Assembly (NCBI GenBank): GCA_947095585.1
Contig: OX352765.1
Span: 64,109,425-64,173,424 of the forward strand
Reading direction: 5' to 3'
DNA from: Nephrocerus scutellatus
Taxonomy: Eukaryota; Arthropoda; Insecta; Diptera; Pipunculidae
DNA length: 64,000 nt
Shown here: piece after piece, positions 22,646-34,557 of the stretch
How positions within the stretch are numbered: position 1 is the stretch's first letter
Layout: each line of letters begins with the position of its first letter
The notes under the pieces: generated by a model
The model's database searches: none
What the model was told of the DNA's origin: nothing
What the model saw: only the letters and a program-made list of their open reading frames with translations
Program-made: the position numbers and the translations under genes

Positions 22646-24105
22646 TAACAAACAAACAAACAAACAAACAAACAAACAAACAAACAAACAGACAAACAAA
22701 CAAACAAACAAACAAACAAACAAACAAACAAACAAACAAACAAACAAACAAACAAACAAACAAACAAACAAACAAACAAACAAACAAACAAACAAACAAA
22801 CAAACAAACAAACAAACAAACAAACAAACAAACAAACAAACAAACAAACAAACAAACAAACAAACAAACAAACAAACAAACAAACAAACAAACAAACAAA
22901 CAAACAAACAAACAAACAAACAAACAAACAAACAAACAAACAAACAAACAAACAAACAAACAAACAAACAAACAAACAAACAAACAAACAAACAAACAAA
23001 CAAACAAACAAACAAACAAACAAACAAACAAACAAACAAACAAACAAACAAACAAACAAACAAACAAACAAACAAACAAACAAACAAACAAACAAACAAA
23101 CAAACAAACAAACAAACAAACAAACAAACAAACAAACAAACAAACAAACAAACAAACAAACAAACAAACAAACAAACAAACAAACAAACAAACAAACAAA
23201 CAAACAAACAAACAAACAAACAAACAAACAAACAAACAAACAAACAAACAAACAAACAAACAAACAAACAAACAAACAAACAAACAAACAAACAAACAAA
23301 TAAATAAACAAACAAACAAACAAACAAACAAACAAACAAACAAACAAACAAACAAACAAACAAACAAACAAACAAACAAACAAACAAACAAACAAACAAA
23401 CAAACAAACAAACAAACAAACAAACAAACAAACAAACAAACAAACAAACAAACAAACAAACAAACAAACAAACAAACAAACAAACAAACAAACAAACAAA
23501 CAAACAAACAAACAAACAAACAAACAAACAAACAAACAAACAAACAAACAAACAAACAAACAAACAAACAAACAAACAAACAAACAAACAAACAAACAAA
23601 CAAACAAACAAACAAACAAACAAACAAACAAACAAACAAACAAACAAACAAACAAACAAACAAACAAACAAACAAACAAACAAACAAACAAACAAACAAA
23701 CAAACAAACAAACAAACAAACAAACAAACAAACAAACAAACAAACAAACAAACAAACAAACAAACAAACAAACAAACAAACAAACAAACAAACAAACAAA
23801 CAAACAAACAAACAAACAAACAAACAAACAAACAAACAAACAAACAAACAAACAAACAAACAAACAAACAAACAAACAAACAAACAAACAAACAAACAAA
23901 CAAACAAACAAACAAACAAACAAACAAACAAACAAACAAACAAACAAACAAACAAACAAACAAACAAACAAACAAACAAACAAACAAACAAACAAACAAA
24001 CAAACAAACAAACAAACAAACAAACAAACAAACAAACAAACAAACAAACAAACAAACAAACAAACAAACAAACAAACAAACAAACAAACAAACAAACAAA
24101 CAAAC
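22646..24105 (+). repeat. (AAAC)n microsatellite, about 1.46 kb
   Basis: Near-perfect CAAA/AAAC repeat with rare interruptions (CAGAC near 22690, AAATAAATAAAC near 23300). All frames are open, giving spurious long ORFs. Confidence 0.98.
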
Positions 24106-24223
24106 TGTAAGGAAGATTTTGGGCTCTCCCAAAATCACCCATACAATACAGTGTCAACCAACCAACCACCACAACACATCTCAGCGGACCAGGTTCCACC
24201 CTAAATACATTTTTATATATTTA
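24106..24223 (+). repeat. First 118 bp of the gypsy-3 LTR, isolated
   Basis: Identical to 25854-25971. It begins TGTAAGGAAG directly after (AAAC)n and then jumps to gypsy-1 gag at 24224. It marks the end of a 3407-bp tandem unit. Confidence 0.9.
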
Positions 24224-25665
24224 GTATTTCTTGATGTAGTTCCATTCGCGCGACACCGTGACGGCTTCAAACTCTCTGACCCATTTAGTATATTGACTTC
24301 CTTCTTCTCCCGAGAACAGTTCTACGGATTCCTCCACGTCGCGGAATACTAAATTATTTCGGTTGGTCGTCGTACTCACTTGTGATTCGAGTACTATTTC
24401 TTGCGTATTCTCCTCGTCTATAGTCTCTTGTAGCCGCCAACACGTCTTCAACCTTGACGACTCCTACTCTGAATGTATCGTTAATTAGATTCACTAAATC
24501 GGCTTTTAAATTATATCGGTAGGACAATTTTTTTCCTCTTAGGAATGCTTGCAGCTGCTTAACGGTGAGTTCCTGTAACTCATCCATTCACTTTGTCTTC
24601 AGACAACCAGACTAACTTTCGGTTTACAAATTCTTCTCTTTCTTTTCTGTACCACTTCTCTTTCCACACCACTTATCTTGTCACTTTATCTGCCTCTGAT
24701 ACTTCTCAATTTTTTTACTTCTTGTCTCATTCAAAATTTCGGTAAATTCCGGTTGAGCCCCCATGTAGGAGCTTCTTTATTGATCAATTAAATAAAACAA
24801 AACAAGCTAACTATTTTCCAATGTTCCAAATTATAATCAAATAGTAAATTACAATTAACGGGCAAATTACAATAAAAGGGCAAATTATATTTAACGGAAA
24901 AATTACATTAAAAAGGGCAATTTATATATGAAACTAACAAATTAGTTGACCGTACCGATTGCCGACCGACTCATACAAAAGTTAACAGGAACCCTTGCTG
25001 CTGTTTATCGCCACTCGCCTCGTCACATCACCATCACCACAGCGACCAAACGCCTAGCTGACTCAGCAACTGATACCAAGCATACGCCTTGGCTATCCAC
25101 GTCCACACAGCTGCAACTCCGCACATTCCAGCTACTATCAATATCACCTTCCTCAAATTTGTCATCGTCGTCTTGGGTGATTTGTGCTGACGATGTCACC
25201 CTTTTATTCATAATCGCCCCGGCGTATTATGCTGACTATGCTATTTTCTGTGTGTTGTTTGTTCGTCTCTCATGGCATTACTTTGTTGCCATATAACTTT
25301 GATCGAATGGGCGAGTCGAGGGCAGCGACTGCGATCGCGACATACTCTGTTGCTGTGTTGATATTTCTGCTATCGCGTCATACTATGTTGCTGTGTTGAC
25401 AATTAAATGATATCTATATCTATCTTATACTTATCTATATTCTACTTGTATATAAAATTTGAAGGAAATCGGGTTAATTTTTTAAAAAAATTTGTATGGA
25501 GCCTCACGACCCCGGGGCCCGGGGTCTCCAAAATTTAACAAAATGTGTTGTACATCAGAGTTTCATATGTATAAAAAATTTGAAGAAAATCGGGTTAGTT
25601 TTTTTAAAAATTTGTATGGGCCTCCAGACACGGAGGTCTGGGTCTCTAAACATTTTTACAAAAAC
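24224..25665. repeat. 3407-bp tandem unit, copy 2 (shortened)
   Basis: Repeats 20817-22258: gag N-terminus (24354-24587 and 24221-24451, minus), gypsy-1 LTR at 24764-25445 and satellite. It then enters (AAAC)n at an ACAAAAAC in the satellite, skipping the equivalent of 22259-22645. Confidence 0.88.
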
Positions 25666-25853
25666 AAACAAACAAACAAACAAACAAACAAACAAACAAA
25701 CAAACAAACAAACAAACAAACAAACAAACAAACAAACAAACAAACAAACAAACAAACAAACAAACAAACAAACAAACAAACAAACAAACAAACAAACAAA
25801 CAAACAAACAAACAAACAAACAAACAAACAAACAAACAAACAAACAAACAAAC
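25666..25853 (+). repeat. (AAAC)n left of gypsy-3
   Basis: 188 bp of AAAC repeat interrupted by the gypsy-3 insertion. The array continues at 34558. Confidence 0.95.
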
Positions 25854-26647
25854 TGTAAGGAAGATTTTGGGCTCTCCCAAAATCACCCATACAATACAGT
25901 GTCAACCAACCAACCACCACAACACATCTCAGCGGACCAGGTTCCACCCTAAATACATTTTTATATATTTAATACATTTCATGAATTTGAATTTGAAATA
26001 AAATAAATCTGAAAATTAAATGCCTTAAATTAGAACACTCACTATTAGGAACTCACGATTAGAACAAATAATTATAGAATACTTAGAAAGAATATCGGAA
26101 ATATTCTCGAATAAATTTATTATGTAATACTCACGATTATTTTAAAGATTAGAAATAAGCACCCTGTAGAGTAAGAAAAATTGTAACGGGCTTTACTCCA
26201 TAGCACTGCGCCGACAATTGCAAAGCAATACTCATGGCAACACACAGCGGTAAATTGAATATTTACGCGAGTGAATGCCAACGAGTAACACGAGAAAACA
26301 AAACATTAGAAAGAAAACAAAACATTAGAAAACAACAACATAGAACAAGAACAACAACACGGTGCTTGGGTCTAGCATGCAGGAGGATGAACACACATTA
26401 CGAACGCGGACATTGACACACACAGTACACACATGGGTATCAGCATGGCATGCACGCTGCAAGCAGGCAAGTGCAGTATGCATGCGCATACATACGGCGG
26501 GGACAAGGGCATGGCGCATGGCATCACATTGCATACAGACAGAGACAATGTGTATGCGCATGGCAACGGCAGGGACAAACGAACATACATGACGAACACA
26601 CATGAAATTATTTCAATGCATGCTGGACCAAAGTACCGTTAGTTAAG

Positions 26648-26655
26648 TATAAAAG
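26648..26655 (+). promoter_or_regulatory. Gypsy-3 LTR TATA box
   Basis: TATAAAAG in the LTR, upstream of the hairpin array. Repeated in the 3' LTR at 33405-33412. A consensus splice donor (GGGTAAGT) lies about 60 bp downstream. Confidence 0.6.
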
Positions 26656-26755
26656 AAGACTGCTGACCGGTCAAAGGGAGAGTTTGTGGTGAACCATCGC
26701 ACGGTGCAGAGCGGGTAAGTGGCCTTGTTTTTAGTCTTATTCTAGTTAGTTATAC

Positions 26756-27500
26756 ATATCTTACAGCTTCCCCCCACCAGTGGTAAGGGGTTGTAAGATA
26801 TTATCTTTAGGTTATATATAATTTGTAGCTTTCCCCCACCCGTGGTAAGGGGTTACAAATTATTAGCGCAGGAATATAGTTTTTCTACGGTTTGTAGCTC
26901 CCCCCACCCGTGGTAAGGGGTTACAAACCATCAATATTATATTCACTTGTAGCTTGGCAGAGGTTATACCTCTCCGCAGTTGGTGGCTCAGTTTTTTTTT
27001 GTTTCAGGTTTAGCTTTTTCTACGGTTTGTAGCTTCCCCCCACCCGTGGTAAGGGGTTACAAACCATCAATATTATATTCACTTGTAGTTTGACAGAGGT
27101 TATACCTCTCCACAGTTGGTGGATCAGTTGTATTCCAGATTTAGCTCTTTCTACGGTTTGTAGCTTCCCCCCCACCCGTGGTAAGGGGTTGCAAACCATA
27201 TATTTCGCTCATAGTTTGGCAGAGGTTATACCTCTCCACAGTTGGTGGATCAGTTGTATTCCAGATTTAGCTCTTTCTACGGTTTGTAGCTTCCCCCCAC
27301 CCGTGGTAAGGAGTTACAAACCATCAATATTATATTCACTTGTAGCTTGGCAGAGGTTATACCTCTCCACAGTTGGTGGCTCAGTTTTGTTTCAGGTTTA
27401 CCTTTTTCTACGGTTTGTAGCTTCCCCCCCACCCGTGGTAAGGGGTTACAAACCATCAATATTATATTCACTTGTAGCTTGGCAGAGGTTATACCTCTCC
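26756..27500 (+). repeat. Alternating hairpin array in the gypsy-3 5' LTR
   Basis: Seven ~42-nt hairpins of type A at 26756-26801, 26819-26862, 26888-26929, 27023-27065, 27155-27198, 27280-27322 and 27412-27453. Each has an outer stem around a CCCC...CCAC/GTGG...GGGG core. Between most of them sits a type B palindrome AGAGGTTATACCTCT (first at 26959-26973). The outer stems of A differ between units but stay paired. Confidence 0.85.
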
Positions 27501-27803
27501 GCAGTTGTTGGACAGGGTAACATTTATAGTAGTAAGCCCCATCCCACGCAACGCACCATGCGAATGACGAGACCAACTCCCGCGTCAGAGTGAGTAAACT
27601 ATACTAACCCCATAACTCGTGAGTACGTAAGTAAGAAATTGTACCTTTATATAAAGTTGATTATTGTAATTTAATAATTGCGATTTAATAAAAGATTTGT
27701 CTTTATAACTTAACTTTAATTTTGTTGACTTAACTTAAGAAATTTTCTGTAACGAACCGCTGGATCCGCTGAGCTTACCTCAGCCTAAGAAACTTCGTTA
27801 CAG

Positions 27804-27821
27804 TGGCGCCCGAGCAGGGAC
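27804..27821 (+). promoter_or_regulatory. Gypsy-3 primer-binding site, tRNA-Lys-like
   Basis: TGGCGCCCGAGCAGGGAC lies one base inside the LTR. It matches the well-known tRNA-Lys(3)-type primer site with a single difference. Confidence 0.85.
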
Positions 27822-28158
27822 TATTATTCACAGAAAATCATAGACGTCAACACACACAAAGGAAATCTCCAAGAAAACCTACAACCTCGCACACACCCTC
27901 CACGGAACACTAAGAAAAAAAAAAAAAAACCCAACGCATCGCCGCTGCAAACTCGCCACAGCACCACAGAAGACAACGTAGTCACTACCATACACGCCAC
28001 AGTAGACCACGTTTAGTGCCCATCAATGCAAACTCGCTACAGCACCACAGAAGACAACGTTAATTTCACTCCGACGCATCAGCCAGTGTAAACTCACCAA
28101 GTTAACAGCAGAGGACAACGAGTATTATCACACAGTCCATAGCGATCGACTACCCAGC

Positions 28159-29229
28159 ATGAAAACCGCGTGGATATATACGCTCCGGAAGGAGGAGCTG
28201 ATAACCTACGCCAAGGAATTCGGGTTAGATGAGACCGGCACCGTGGAGGAACTCCGAAAACGCTTTTCCGCCCATGTCAACGAGGAGGAGCTCAAACCAG
28301 AAGCAAAAGAGCGACTTCTCATCTTGGAAACCCAGCACACGAGAAGCGTTTCCCCAACACCTCCCGCGATTACCGTCACCCAGGTAGAAAATATCAGCTT
28401 AAGCCCAGCGACATTCGTCCCACCACGATGTACGTCCACACCATCATATTCAGCGGTCATCGACCAAGTCAGGAAATGGTCTGTGAAATTCGACGGTGTG
28501 CGCGACCCACTAGCCTTCATTGAACGGGTCGAAGAATTATCGGTTGTCTATGGGATAGACAAAGATTTCCTACCACGTACGATGCCAGAACTCCTCAAAG
28601 ATAGGGCCTTGATCTGGTACAGGAACAATAACGGTCATTGGAAGACGTGGGAAACATTTAGGAACAACTTCCTGAAGTTTTTCCTCCCAGCACGCTTCTT
28701 TGAACGATTGGACGATGACATCCGCCAAAGAAAACAGCTCCGGAAAGAATCGTTTAAAGACTACGTGATTACTCTCCAGAACCTGATGCGCCACGCCCAG
28801 TACAACGAGGACCAGAAACTGGAACGAATTTTCCGCAACAGCCGCCAGGACTACCAATTATACATAAAGCGAAAGGACTTCGCCTGCCTCGAAGAGCTGA
28901 TTAATTTAGCCGAGGATTTCGAGTGTCTCAACTGCGGCAGTCGAAACGACGAAACACCATCACGACCACCAAGACAGGACGAGCAGCACCGACAAGTCGC
29001 TCAGATGCCAGGAGGAGCAGTCAACCCACGATCAGCATGCCGCCGATGCGGCCAGCAAGGACATTTTTTGAGAGAATGCCGCAACCCTAGGATTCTGTTC
29101 TGCTGGGAATGTGATAAACAAAATACCAGGAGCATCGACTGCTGCCGTCGACCGGTGGGAAATGCCAACGGGTTTCGCCGAATGCCAGGGATGGTGGAAC
29201 CCCAGAATCCTACGCCCCGGCAGAACTAG
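28159..29229 (+). CDS. gag: Gypsy-3 Gag polyprotein
   Basis: An intact 356-residue frame, 337 bp after the PBS. Gag assembles the virus-like particle and binds genomic RNA. Residues ~1-50 form a SAP-like motif (LRKEELITYAKEFGL). ~110-260 is the retrotransposon gag core (WSVKFDGVRDPLAFIERVEEL, WYRNNNGHWKTWETFRNNFLKFF). A zinc knuckle C-x2-C-G-x2-GH-x4-C (CRRCGQQGHFLREC) starts near residue 294, followed by a degenerate second knuckle. The pol frame is -1 relative to gag, so a -1 frameshift would be the usual way to make Gag-Pol. No obvious slippery heptamer was identified. Confidence 0.9.
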   Translation: MKTAWIYTLRKEELITYAKEFGLDETGTVEELRKRFSAHVNEEELKPEAKERLLILETQHTRSVSPTPPAITVTQVENISLSPATFVPPRCTSTPSYSAVIDQVRKWSVKFDGVRDPLAFIERVEELSVVYGIDKDFLPRTMPELLKDRALIWYRNNNGHWKTWETFRNNFLKFFLPARFFERLDDDIRQRKQLRKESFKDYVITLQNLMRHAQYNEDQKLERIFRNSRQDYQLYIKRKDFACLEELINLAEDFECLNCGSRNDETPSRPPRQDEQHRQVAQMPGGAVNPRSACRRCGQQGHFLRECRNPRILFCWECDKQNTRSIDCCRRPVGNANGFRRMPGMVEPQNPTPRQN

Positions 29230-30466
29230 AACGACTGAAACATCAGAATGGGACCGAAAAGCACCCCGCAATTAAACACCTACAGATACTTCAGCAAGAA
29301 GAGGACCGCATAGCCGCTATGATAACCATAGGAGGAGAAGAAATCACCGCGACAATCGACACAGGAGCGACGAGGAGTTTCATTAGTGAAGCCTATGCAT
29401 ACGAAGTACGACACACGGGATAGACAAGTAGAACGGCAACATCAGTACGGATGGCGAACGGCACAATAAGGCGGGTGGAACAGGCGTTCGAAACTACGAT
29501 AAGATTCGAACACAGCTGCTGCAAGATTCAGCTACTCATCCTGCCAGAGGCCATCGACAACATAATCCTAGGATTAGATTTCCTCAGCCGAGTCAAAGCA
29601 ACGATTACCCTAGGTGGACAGACCCTTACACTCAGCGATAATACAACCAATACTCAGCCGGAAGAACCGCAAGTGCGTGCAATTCAAAGTAAGACTCCAA
29701 GCGACGACAACAAGATCAGATATTTCCTGGACCATGAACTATCGCAGTTCGAGTCAATGAACGGCGTTTCCAATATAACAAGCCACAAGATCGTGATGCA
29801 GGATGATCGACCGTTAAAACAACGTTATTTCCCGAAAAATCCGGCCATGCAGCGTATCATCGACGAAGAGATCGACGACCTGCTGGAAAAGAAGTGCATC
29901 GAACCATCCAAGAGCCCCTACAGTGCCCCAATCGTCCTAGTGAAGAAGAAGACCGGGAAATGGAGACTTTGCGTGGACAGCTGAACTCTAAGTCTGTTCC
30001 AGATGCTTACCCACTTCCAAGGATCCACCACATCCTTGACCGCCTCAGAAACGCAAAATACATCAGCAGCTTGGACCTCAAGAATGGGTATTGGCAGATT
30101 CCGATGGAAGAGGGCAGTAAGAAGTACACAGCATTCACGGTACCAGGGCGTGGATTATTCCAATGGCGCGTCATGCCTTTTGGCCTGCACTCGGCCCCCG
30201 CAACGTTTCAGCGAGCACTAGACCAGGTCATCGGCCCAGATATGGAACCTCACGCTTTCGCCTATCTGGACGACATCGTCGTGACTGGGGAATCTTTGGA
30301 GGACCACATGAGGCATCTAAAGGAAGTACTGCGACGGTTACGACAAGCGAACCTAAGGATTAACACGGAGAAGTGCGAATTCTTTAAAAGGGAAATCAAG
30401 TATCTGGGACACATGGTCAGCGAGCAAGGAATCCACACTGACCCAGAGAAAATCGCGGCTATATAG
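29230..30466 (+). pseudogene. pol: Gypsy-3 protease and reverse transcriptase
   Basis: The retropepsin active site IDTGATRSF is near 29360, followed by a TAG just after the HTG block. The frame 29451-29984 includes LILPEAIDNIILGLDFL and the RT start IVLVKKKTGKWRLCVD. A small deletion there shifts the frame. 29894-30466 carries DAYPLPRI, LDLKNGYWQIP, MPFGLHSAPATFQRA and the catalytic YLDD near 30265. Another TAG at 30464-30466 ends it just after KIAAI. The domains are well conserved, so breakage is recent or partly sequencing error. Confidence 0.85.
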
Positions 30467-31364
30467 GAACTCCGACCACCTGCTACTCTACGAGAACTCC
30501 GACGCTGTCTTGGGATTGCCTCGTGGTATAGACGATTCGTTCCTGAGTTTGCCAAGGTCGTCCAACCTCTTACGATCCTCTTGAAGAAAGGGAAACACTG
30601 GAAGTGGACCGACGCACAACAAGCCGCATTCGACCAGTTAAAAGACCGACTCACGAAAGCACCAGTTCTCGCCTGCCCAGATTTCGAAAAGAAGTTTACC
30701 CTCCAGACGGATGCAAGCGATTATGGACTTGGGGTGGTACTAACGCAAGACATCGATGGTCAGGAAATGTTTATTGCCTACGCCAGCTGCCATCTAAATT
30801 CGGCGGAACGCAATTATTCGGCCACAGAGAAGGAGTGCCTCGCCATAGTGTGGGGCGTCCGTAAAATGCGACCCTACTTGGAGGGGTACCAGTTTACAAT
30901 CATCACAGATCATTTAGCGTTGAAATGGCTGAACTCGATTGAGAGTCCATCCGGACGAATCGCCCGATGGGCGTTAGAATTGCAGCAGTATACATATGAA
31001 ATACAATATCGACGAGGAAAATTGAATGTAGTGGCCGACGCACTATCACGCCAGCCAAGGGAGGTCCTGCGGACAGCAGTGGTAGACGACGACGAAAAAG
31101 GCTGTAGCTGGCTGGAGAAAAAGAAAACGGAGGTAAGGAAAAACCCTGAGAAATTTCCAGATTACGTCATAGAAGGCAAAAAACTGTATCGTCACATCTC
31201 CCGTCAGACGGCAGATGAGGACTGCACCCCCTGGAAGTTGTGCGTCCCGAAGACCCAACGAGTGCGTGTGCTAAAGGAAAACCACGACGAGCCCACCGCT
31301 GGATACTTGGGCATTCGCAAGACCATCGCACGCGTTTTGAATCGCTACTACTGGCCAGGTATGT
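30467..31364 (+). pseudogene. pol: Gypsy-3 RT connection, RNase H and integrase start
   Basis: The frame 30581-31519 shows the LQTDASDYGLGVVL block (first RNase H Asp), [24 protein letters not shown] and the [14 protein letters not shown] end of RNase H, then the integrase zinc domain. There the usual second zinc-binding His is Tyr (AGYLGI). A deletion near 31365 moves the frame before the CESC pair. Confidence 0.85.
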
Positions 31365-32383
31365 ACGTCGCTGCGAGTCCTGTCAGAAGTACAAGTGTAT
31401 TCAACAGAAGCCGGCCGGAGCCATGCTGTCCCAGATCGCAGACGAACCATGGAGTACAGTGTGTGCAGATTTCGTCGGACCCCTACCCAGAAGCAAGCAC
31501 GGCAACACGGTCATGTTAGTGTTATTCGACAAGTTTTCCAAATGGACGGAGATCATCCCTTTACGAAAAGCAACGACAGAGTCGTTAAGGAAGGCGTTCC
31601 GCGAACGGATATTGGCCAGATACGGTGTCCCAAAGATTTTTGTGAGCGACAACGGTGTCCAGTTTACCAGTGGCCTATTCCGAAGGTACCTGCAAGGATT
31701 GGGGGTCAAGCACCAGTTCACCGCCCCGTATACGCCCCAGGAGAACCCTACAGAGAGAGCCAACCGAACGATAAAGACGATGGTCGCCCAGTTCGTTGGC
31801 GAACAACACAGGGAGTGGGATGAACTCCTCCCCGAAATCTCGTTGGCAATTAATACAAGTATCGCAGAATCAACAGGCTTCACACCAGCGTTTCTCACAC
31901 AAGGTCGAGAACCTCGTCTGCCACGGACACTCTTCGACGAGAGGACGAGCGGAACAGGACATGTCGAACAGTCACCAAAAGAAAGGGCGGAACGTCTCCA
32001 AGAAGTCTTCCAACTTGTACGCAGAAATCTAGAGCAAGCAGCCCAAAATCAAGCCAGATATTACAATCTCCGGCGTAGACCCATGGAAGCCCACAGTCGG
32101 ACAGATGGTCCTAGTTAAGCAGCACCACTTGTCCAAGGCAATCGAAAGTTTCGCGGCGAAACTCGCCCCACGGTATGACGGACCACATGAAGTCATCGAC
32201 TTTGTATCCCCAGTAATCGTCCAGCCTCGCACAGGCGGCAAAACTCGCACCGCACACATCAGCGACCTAAAAGAATATAACAGCGATGACACCACACCCC
32301 AGTCAAAGGAACAGCCCAAAATCGCAGAAAAAGAACATCACGGTCTAGACTCCAACGACCTCCAAAGGAGACAACAACAGTAA
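31365..32383 (+). pseudogene. pol: Gypsy-3 integrase core and C-terminal domain
   Basis: The frame 31240-32118 holds a complete D,D,E core: CADFVGPLPRSKHGN, FVSDNGVQFTS and PQENPTERANR, then RYYNLRRRP. One extra A at 32083 shifts the frame. The last domain (KLAPRYDGPHEVIDFVSPVIV, ending 32383) resumes in another frame. It joins element cDNA to target DNA. The catalytic triad is intact, but the ORF as assembled is not. Confidence 0.85.
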
Positions 32384-32601
32384 CAACTTAAAGCAGAATT
32401 TAAAAGGCCCCGTTCTTCCAACTCCGTCCGAGGACCTCTGGACCAGTGGCCCCAAGAGGTTATGCGACGCATCAACCAGGCAACACAGACCCGGAACCGG
32501 GGACAACAAGTGAAGTTCTACGTCAGAACAACAGGGCTGGTGTATCGGGTCCGCATCTCCAGGAACGGAGGAGTGGCAGTTCAGCTTGCCAACCCGGAGT
32601 A

Positions 32602-32611
32602 GAGGGGGGGT
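32602..32611 (+). promoter_or_regulatory. Gypsy-3 polypurine tract
   Basis: AGAGGGGGGG directly abuts the 3' LTR start TGTAAGG, the normal plus-strand primer position. Confidence 0.85.
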
Positions 32612-34557
32612 GTAAGGAAGATTTTGGGCTCTCCCAAAATCACCCATACAATACAGTGTCAACCAACCAACCACCACAACACATCTCAGCGGACCAGGTT
32701 CCACCCTAAATACATTTTTATATATTTAATACATTTCATGAATTTGAATTTGAAATAAAATAAATCTGAAAATTAAATGCCTTAAATTAGAACACTCACT
32801 ATTAGGAACTCACGATTAGAACAAATAATTATAGAATACTTAGAAAGAATATCGGAAATATTCTCGAATAAATTTATTATGTAATACTCACGATTATTTT
32901 AAAGATTAGAAATAAGCACCCTGTAGAGTAAGAAAAATTGTAACGGGCTTTACTCCATAGCACTGCGCCGACAATTGCAAAGCAATACTCATGGCAACAC
33001 ACAGCGGTAAATTGAATATTTACGCGAGTGAATGCCAACGAGTAACACGAGAAAACAAAACATTAGAAAGAAAACAAAACATTAGAAAACAACAACATAG
33101 AACAAGAACAACAACACGGTGCTTGGGTCTAGCATGCTGGAGGATGAACACACATTACGAACGCGGACATTGACACACACAGTACACACATGGGTATCAG
33201 CATGGCATGCACGCTGCAAGCAGGCAAGTGCAGTATGCATGCGCATACATACGGCGGGGACAAGGGCATGGCGCATGGCATCACATTGCATACAGACAGA
33301 GACAATGTGTATACGCATGGCAACGGCAGGGACAAACGAACATACATGACGAACACACATGAAATTATTTCAATGCATGCTGGACCAAAGTACCGTTAGT
33401 TAAGTATAAAAGAAGACTGCTGACCGGTCAAAGGGAGAGTTTGTGGTGAACCATCGCACGGTGCAGAGCGGGTAAGTGGCCTTGTTTTTAGTCTTATTCT
33501 AGTTAGTTATACATATCTTACAGCTTCCCCCCACCAGTGGTAAGGGGTTGTAAGATATTGTCTTTAGGTTATATATAATTTGTAGCTTTCCCCCACCCGT
33601 GGTAAGGGGTTACAAATTATTAGCGCAGGAATATAGTTTTTCTACGGTTTGTAGCTCCCCCCACCCGTGGTAAGGGGTTACAAACCATCAATATTATATT
33701 CACTTGTAGCTTGGCAGAGGTTATACCTCTCCGCAGTTGGTGGCTCAGTTTTTTTTTGTTTCAGGTTTAGCTTTTTCTACGGTTTGTAGCTTCCCCCACC
33801 CGTGGTAAGGGGTTACAAACCATCAATATTATATTCACTTGTAGTTTGGCAGAGGTTATACCTCTCCACAGTTGGTGGATCAGTTGTATTCCAGATTTAG
33901 CTCTTTCTACGGTTTGTAGCTTCCCCCCCACCCGTGGTAAGGGGTTGCAAACCATATATTTCGCTCATAGTTTGGCAGAGGTTATACCTCTCCACAGTTG
34001 GTGGATCAGTTGTATTCCAGATTTAGCTCTTTCTACGGTTTGTAGCTTCCCCCCACCCGTGGTAAGGAGTTACAAACCATCAATATTATATTCACTTGTA
34101 GCTTGGCAGAGGTTATACCTCTCCACAGTTGGTGGCTCAGTTTTGTTTCAGGTTTACCTTTTTCTACGGTTTGTAGCTTCCCCCCACCCGTGGTAAGGGG
34201 TTACAAACCATCAATATTATATTCACTTGTAGCTTGGCAGAGGTTATACCTTTCCGCAGTTGTTGGACAGGGTAACATTTATAGTAGTAAGCCCCATCCC
34301 ACGCAACGCACCATGCGAATGACGAGACCAACTCCCGCGTCAGAGTGAGTAAACTATACTAACCCCATAACTCGTGAGTACGTAAGTAATAAATTGTACC
34401 TTTATATAAAGTTGATTATTGTAATTTAATAATTGCGATTTAATAAAAGATTTGTCTTTATAACTTAACTTTAATTTTGTTGACTTAACTTAAGAAATTT
34501 TCTGTAACGAACCGCTGGATCCGCTGAGCTTACCTCAGCCTAAGAAACTTCGTTACA
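32612..34557 (+). repeat. Gypsy-3 3' LTR
   Basis: 1946 bp, near-identical to 25854-27802. It carries the same TATA box (33405-33412) and hairpin array (about 33513-34260). Confidence 0.93.

Larger units (their letters stand above)
20817..24223. repeat. 3407-bp tandem unit, copy 1
   Basis: Gypsy-1 gag start, 5' LTR, satellite, (AAAC)n and 118 bp of gypsy-3 LTR. It is followed directly by a second, shortened copy. Confidence 0.85.
25854..27802 (+). repeat. Gypsy-3 5' LTR
   Basis: 1949 bp, TGTAA...TTACA. It contains a TATA box at 26648-26655, a downstream array of hairpin-forming repeats (26756-27500) and AATAAA-like sequence near 27688. Confidence 0.92.
25854..34557 (+). mobile_element. Gypsy-3: complete Ty3/gypsy element with ~1.95-kb LTRs
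   Basis: All structural parts are present in order: 5' LTR, PBS, gag, protease/RT/RNase H/integrase, polypurine tract and 3' LTR. It sits within (AAAC)n with AAAC on both sides, consistent with a 4-bp target duplication but uninformative in this context. By eye the LTRs differ at only about six bases and three small indels, suggesting a young insertion. Despite that, pol has several stops and frameshifts. Confidence 0.93.

Noticed and set aside
22623..24199. Very long minus-strand frames of repeated CLFV residues (also KQTN on the plus strand)
   Set aside because: Every frame of (AAAC)n is open because the 4-bp repeat contains no stop. No protein is implied. The same applies at 25555-25947 and 34530-35893.
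26234..26642. Open frames of 60-92 aa in the gypsy-3 LTR
   Set aside because: They lie within a non-coding LTR, occur on both strands and match nothing recognisable.
27090..27593. 167-aa plus-strand frame with repeated VIPLHSWW blocks
   Set aside because: It is a translation of the hairpin repeats in the LTR. The repeats conserve stem pairing, not codons.
29220..29240. Programmed -1 frameshift site between gypsy-3 gag and pol
   Set aside because: The frames differ by -1 as expected, but I saw no clear slippery heptamer, so no site is annotated.
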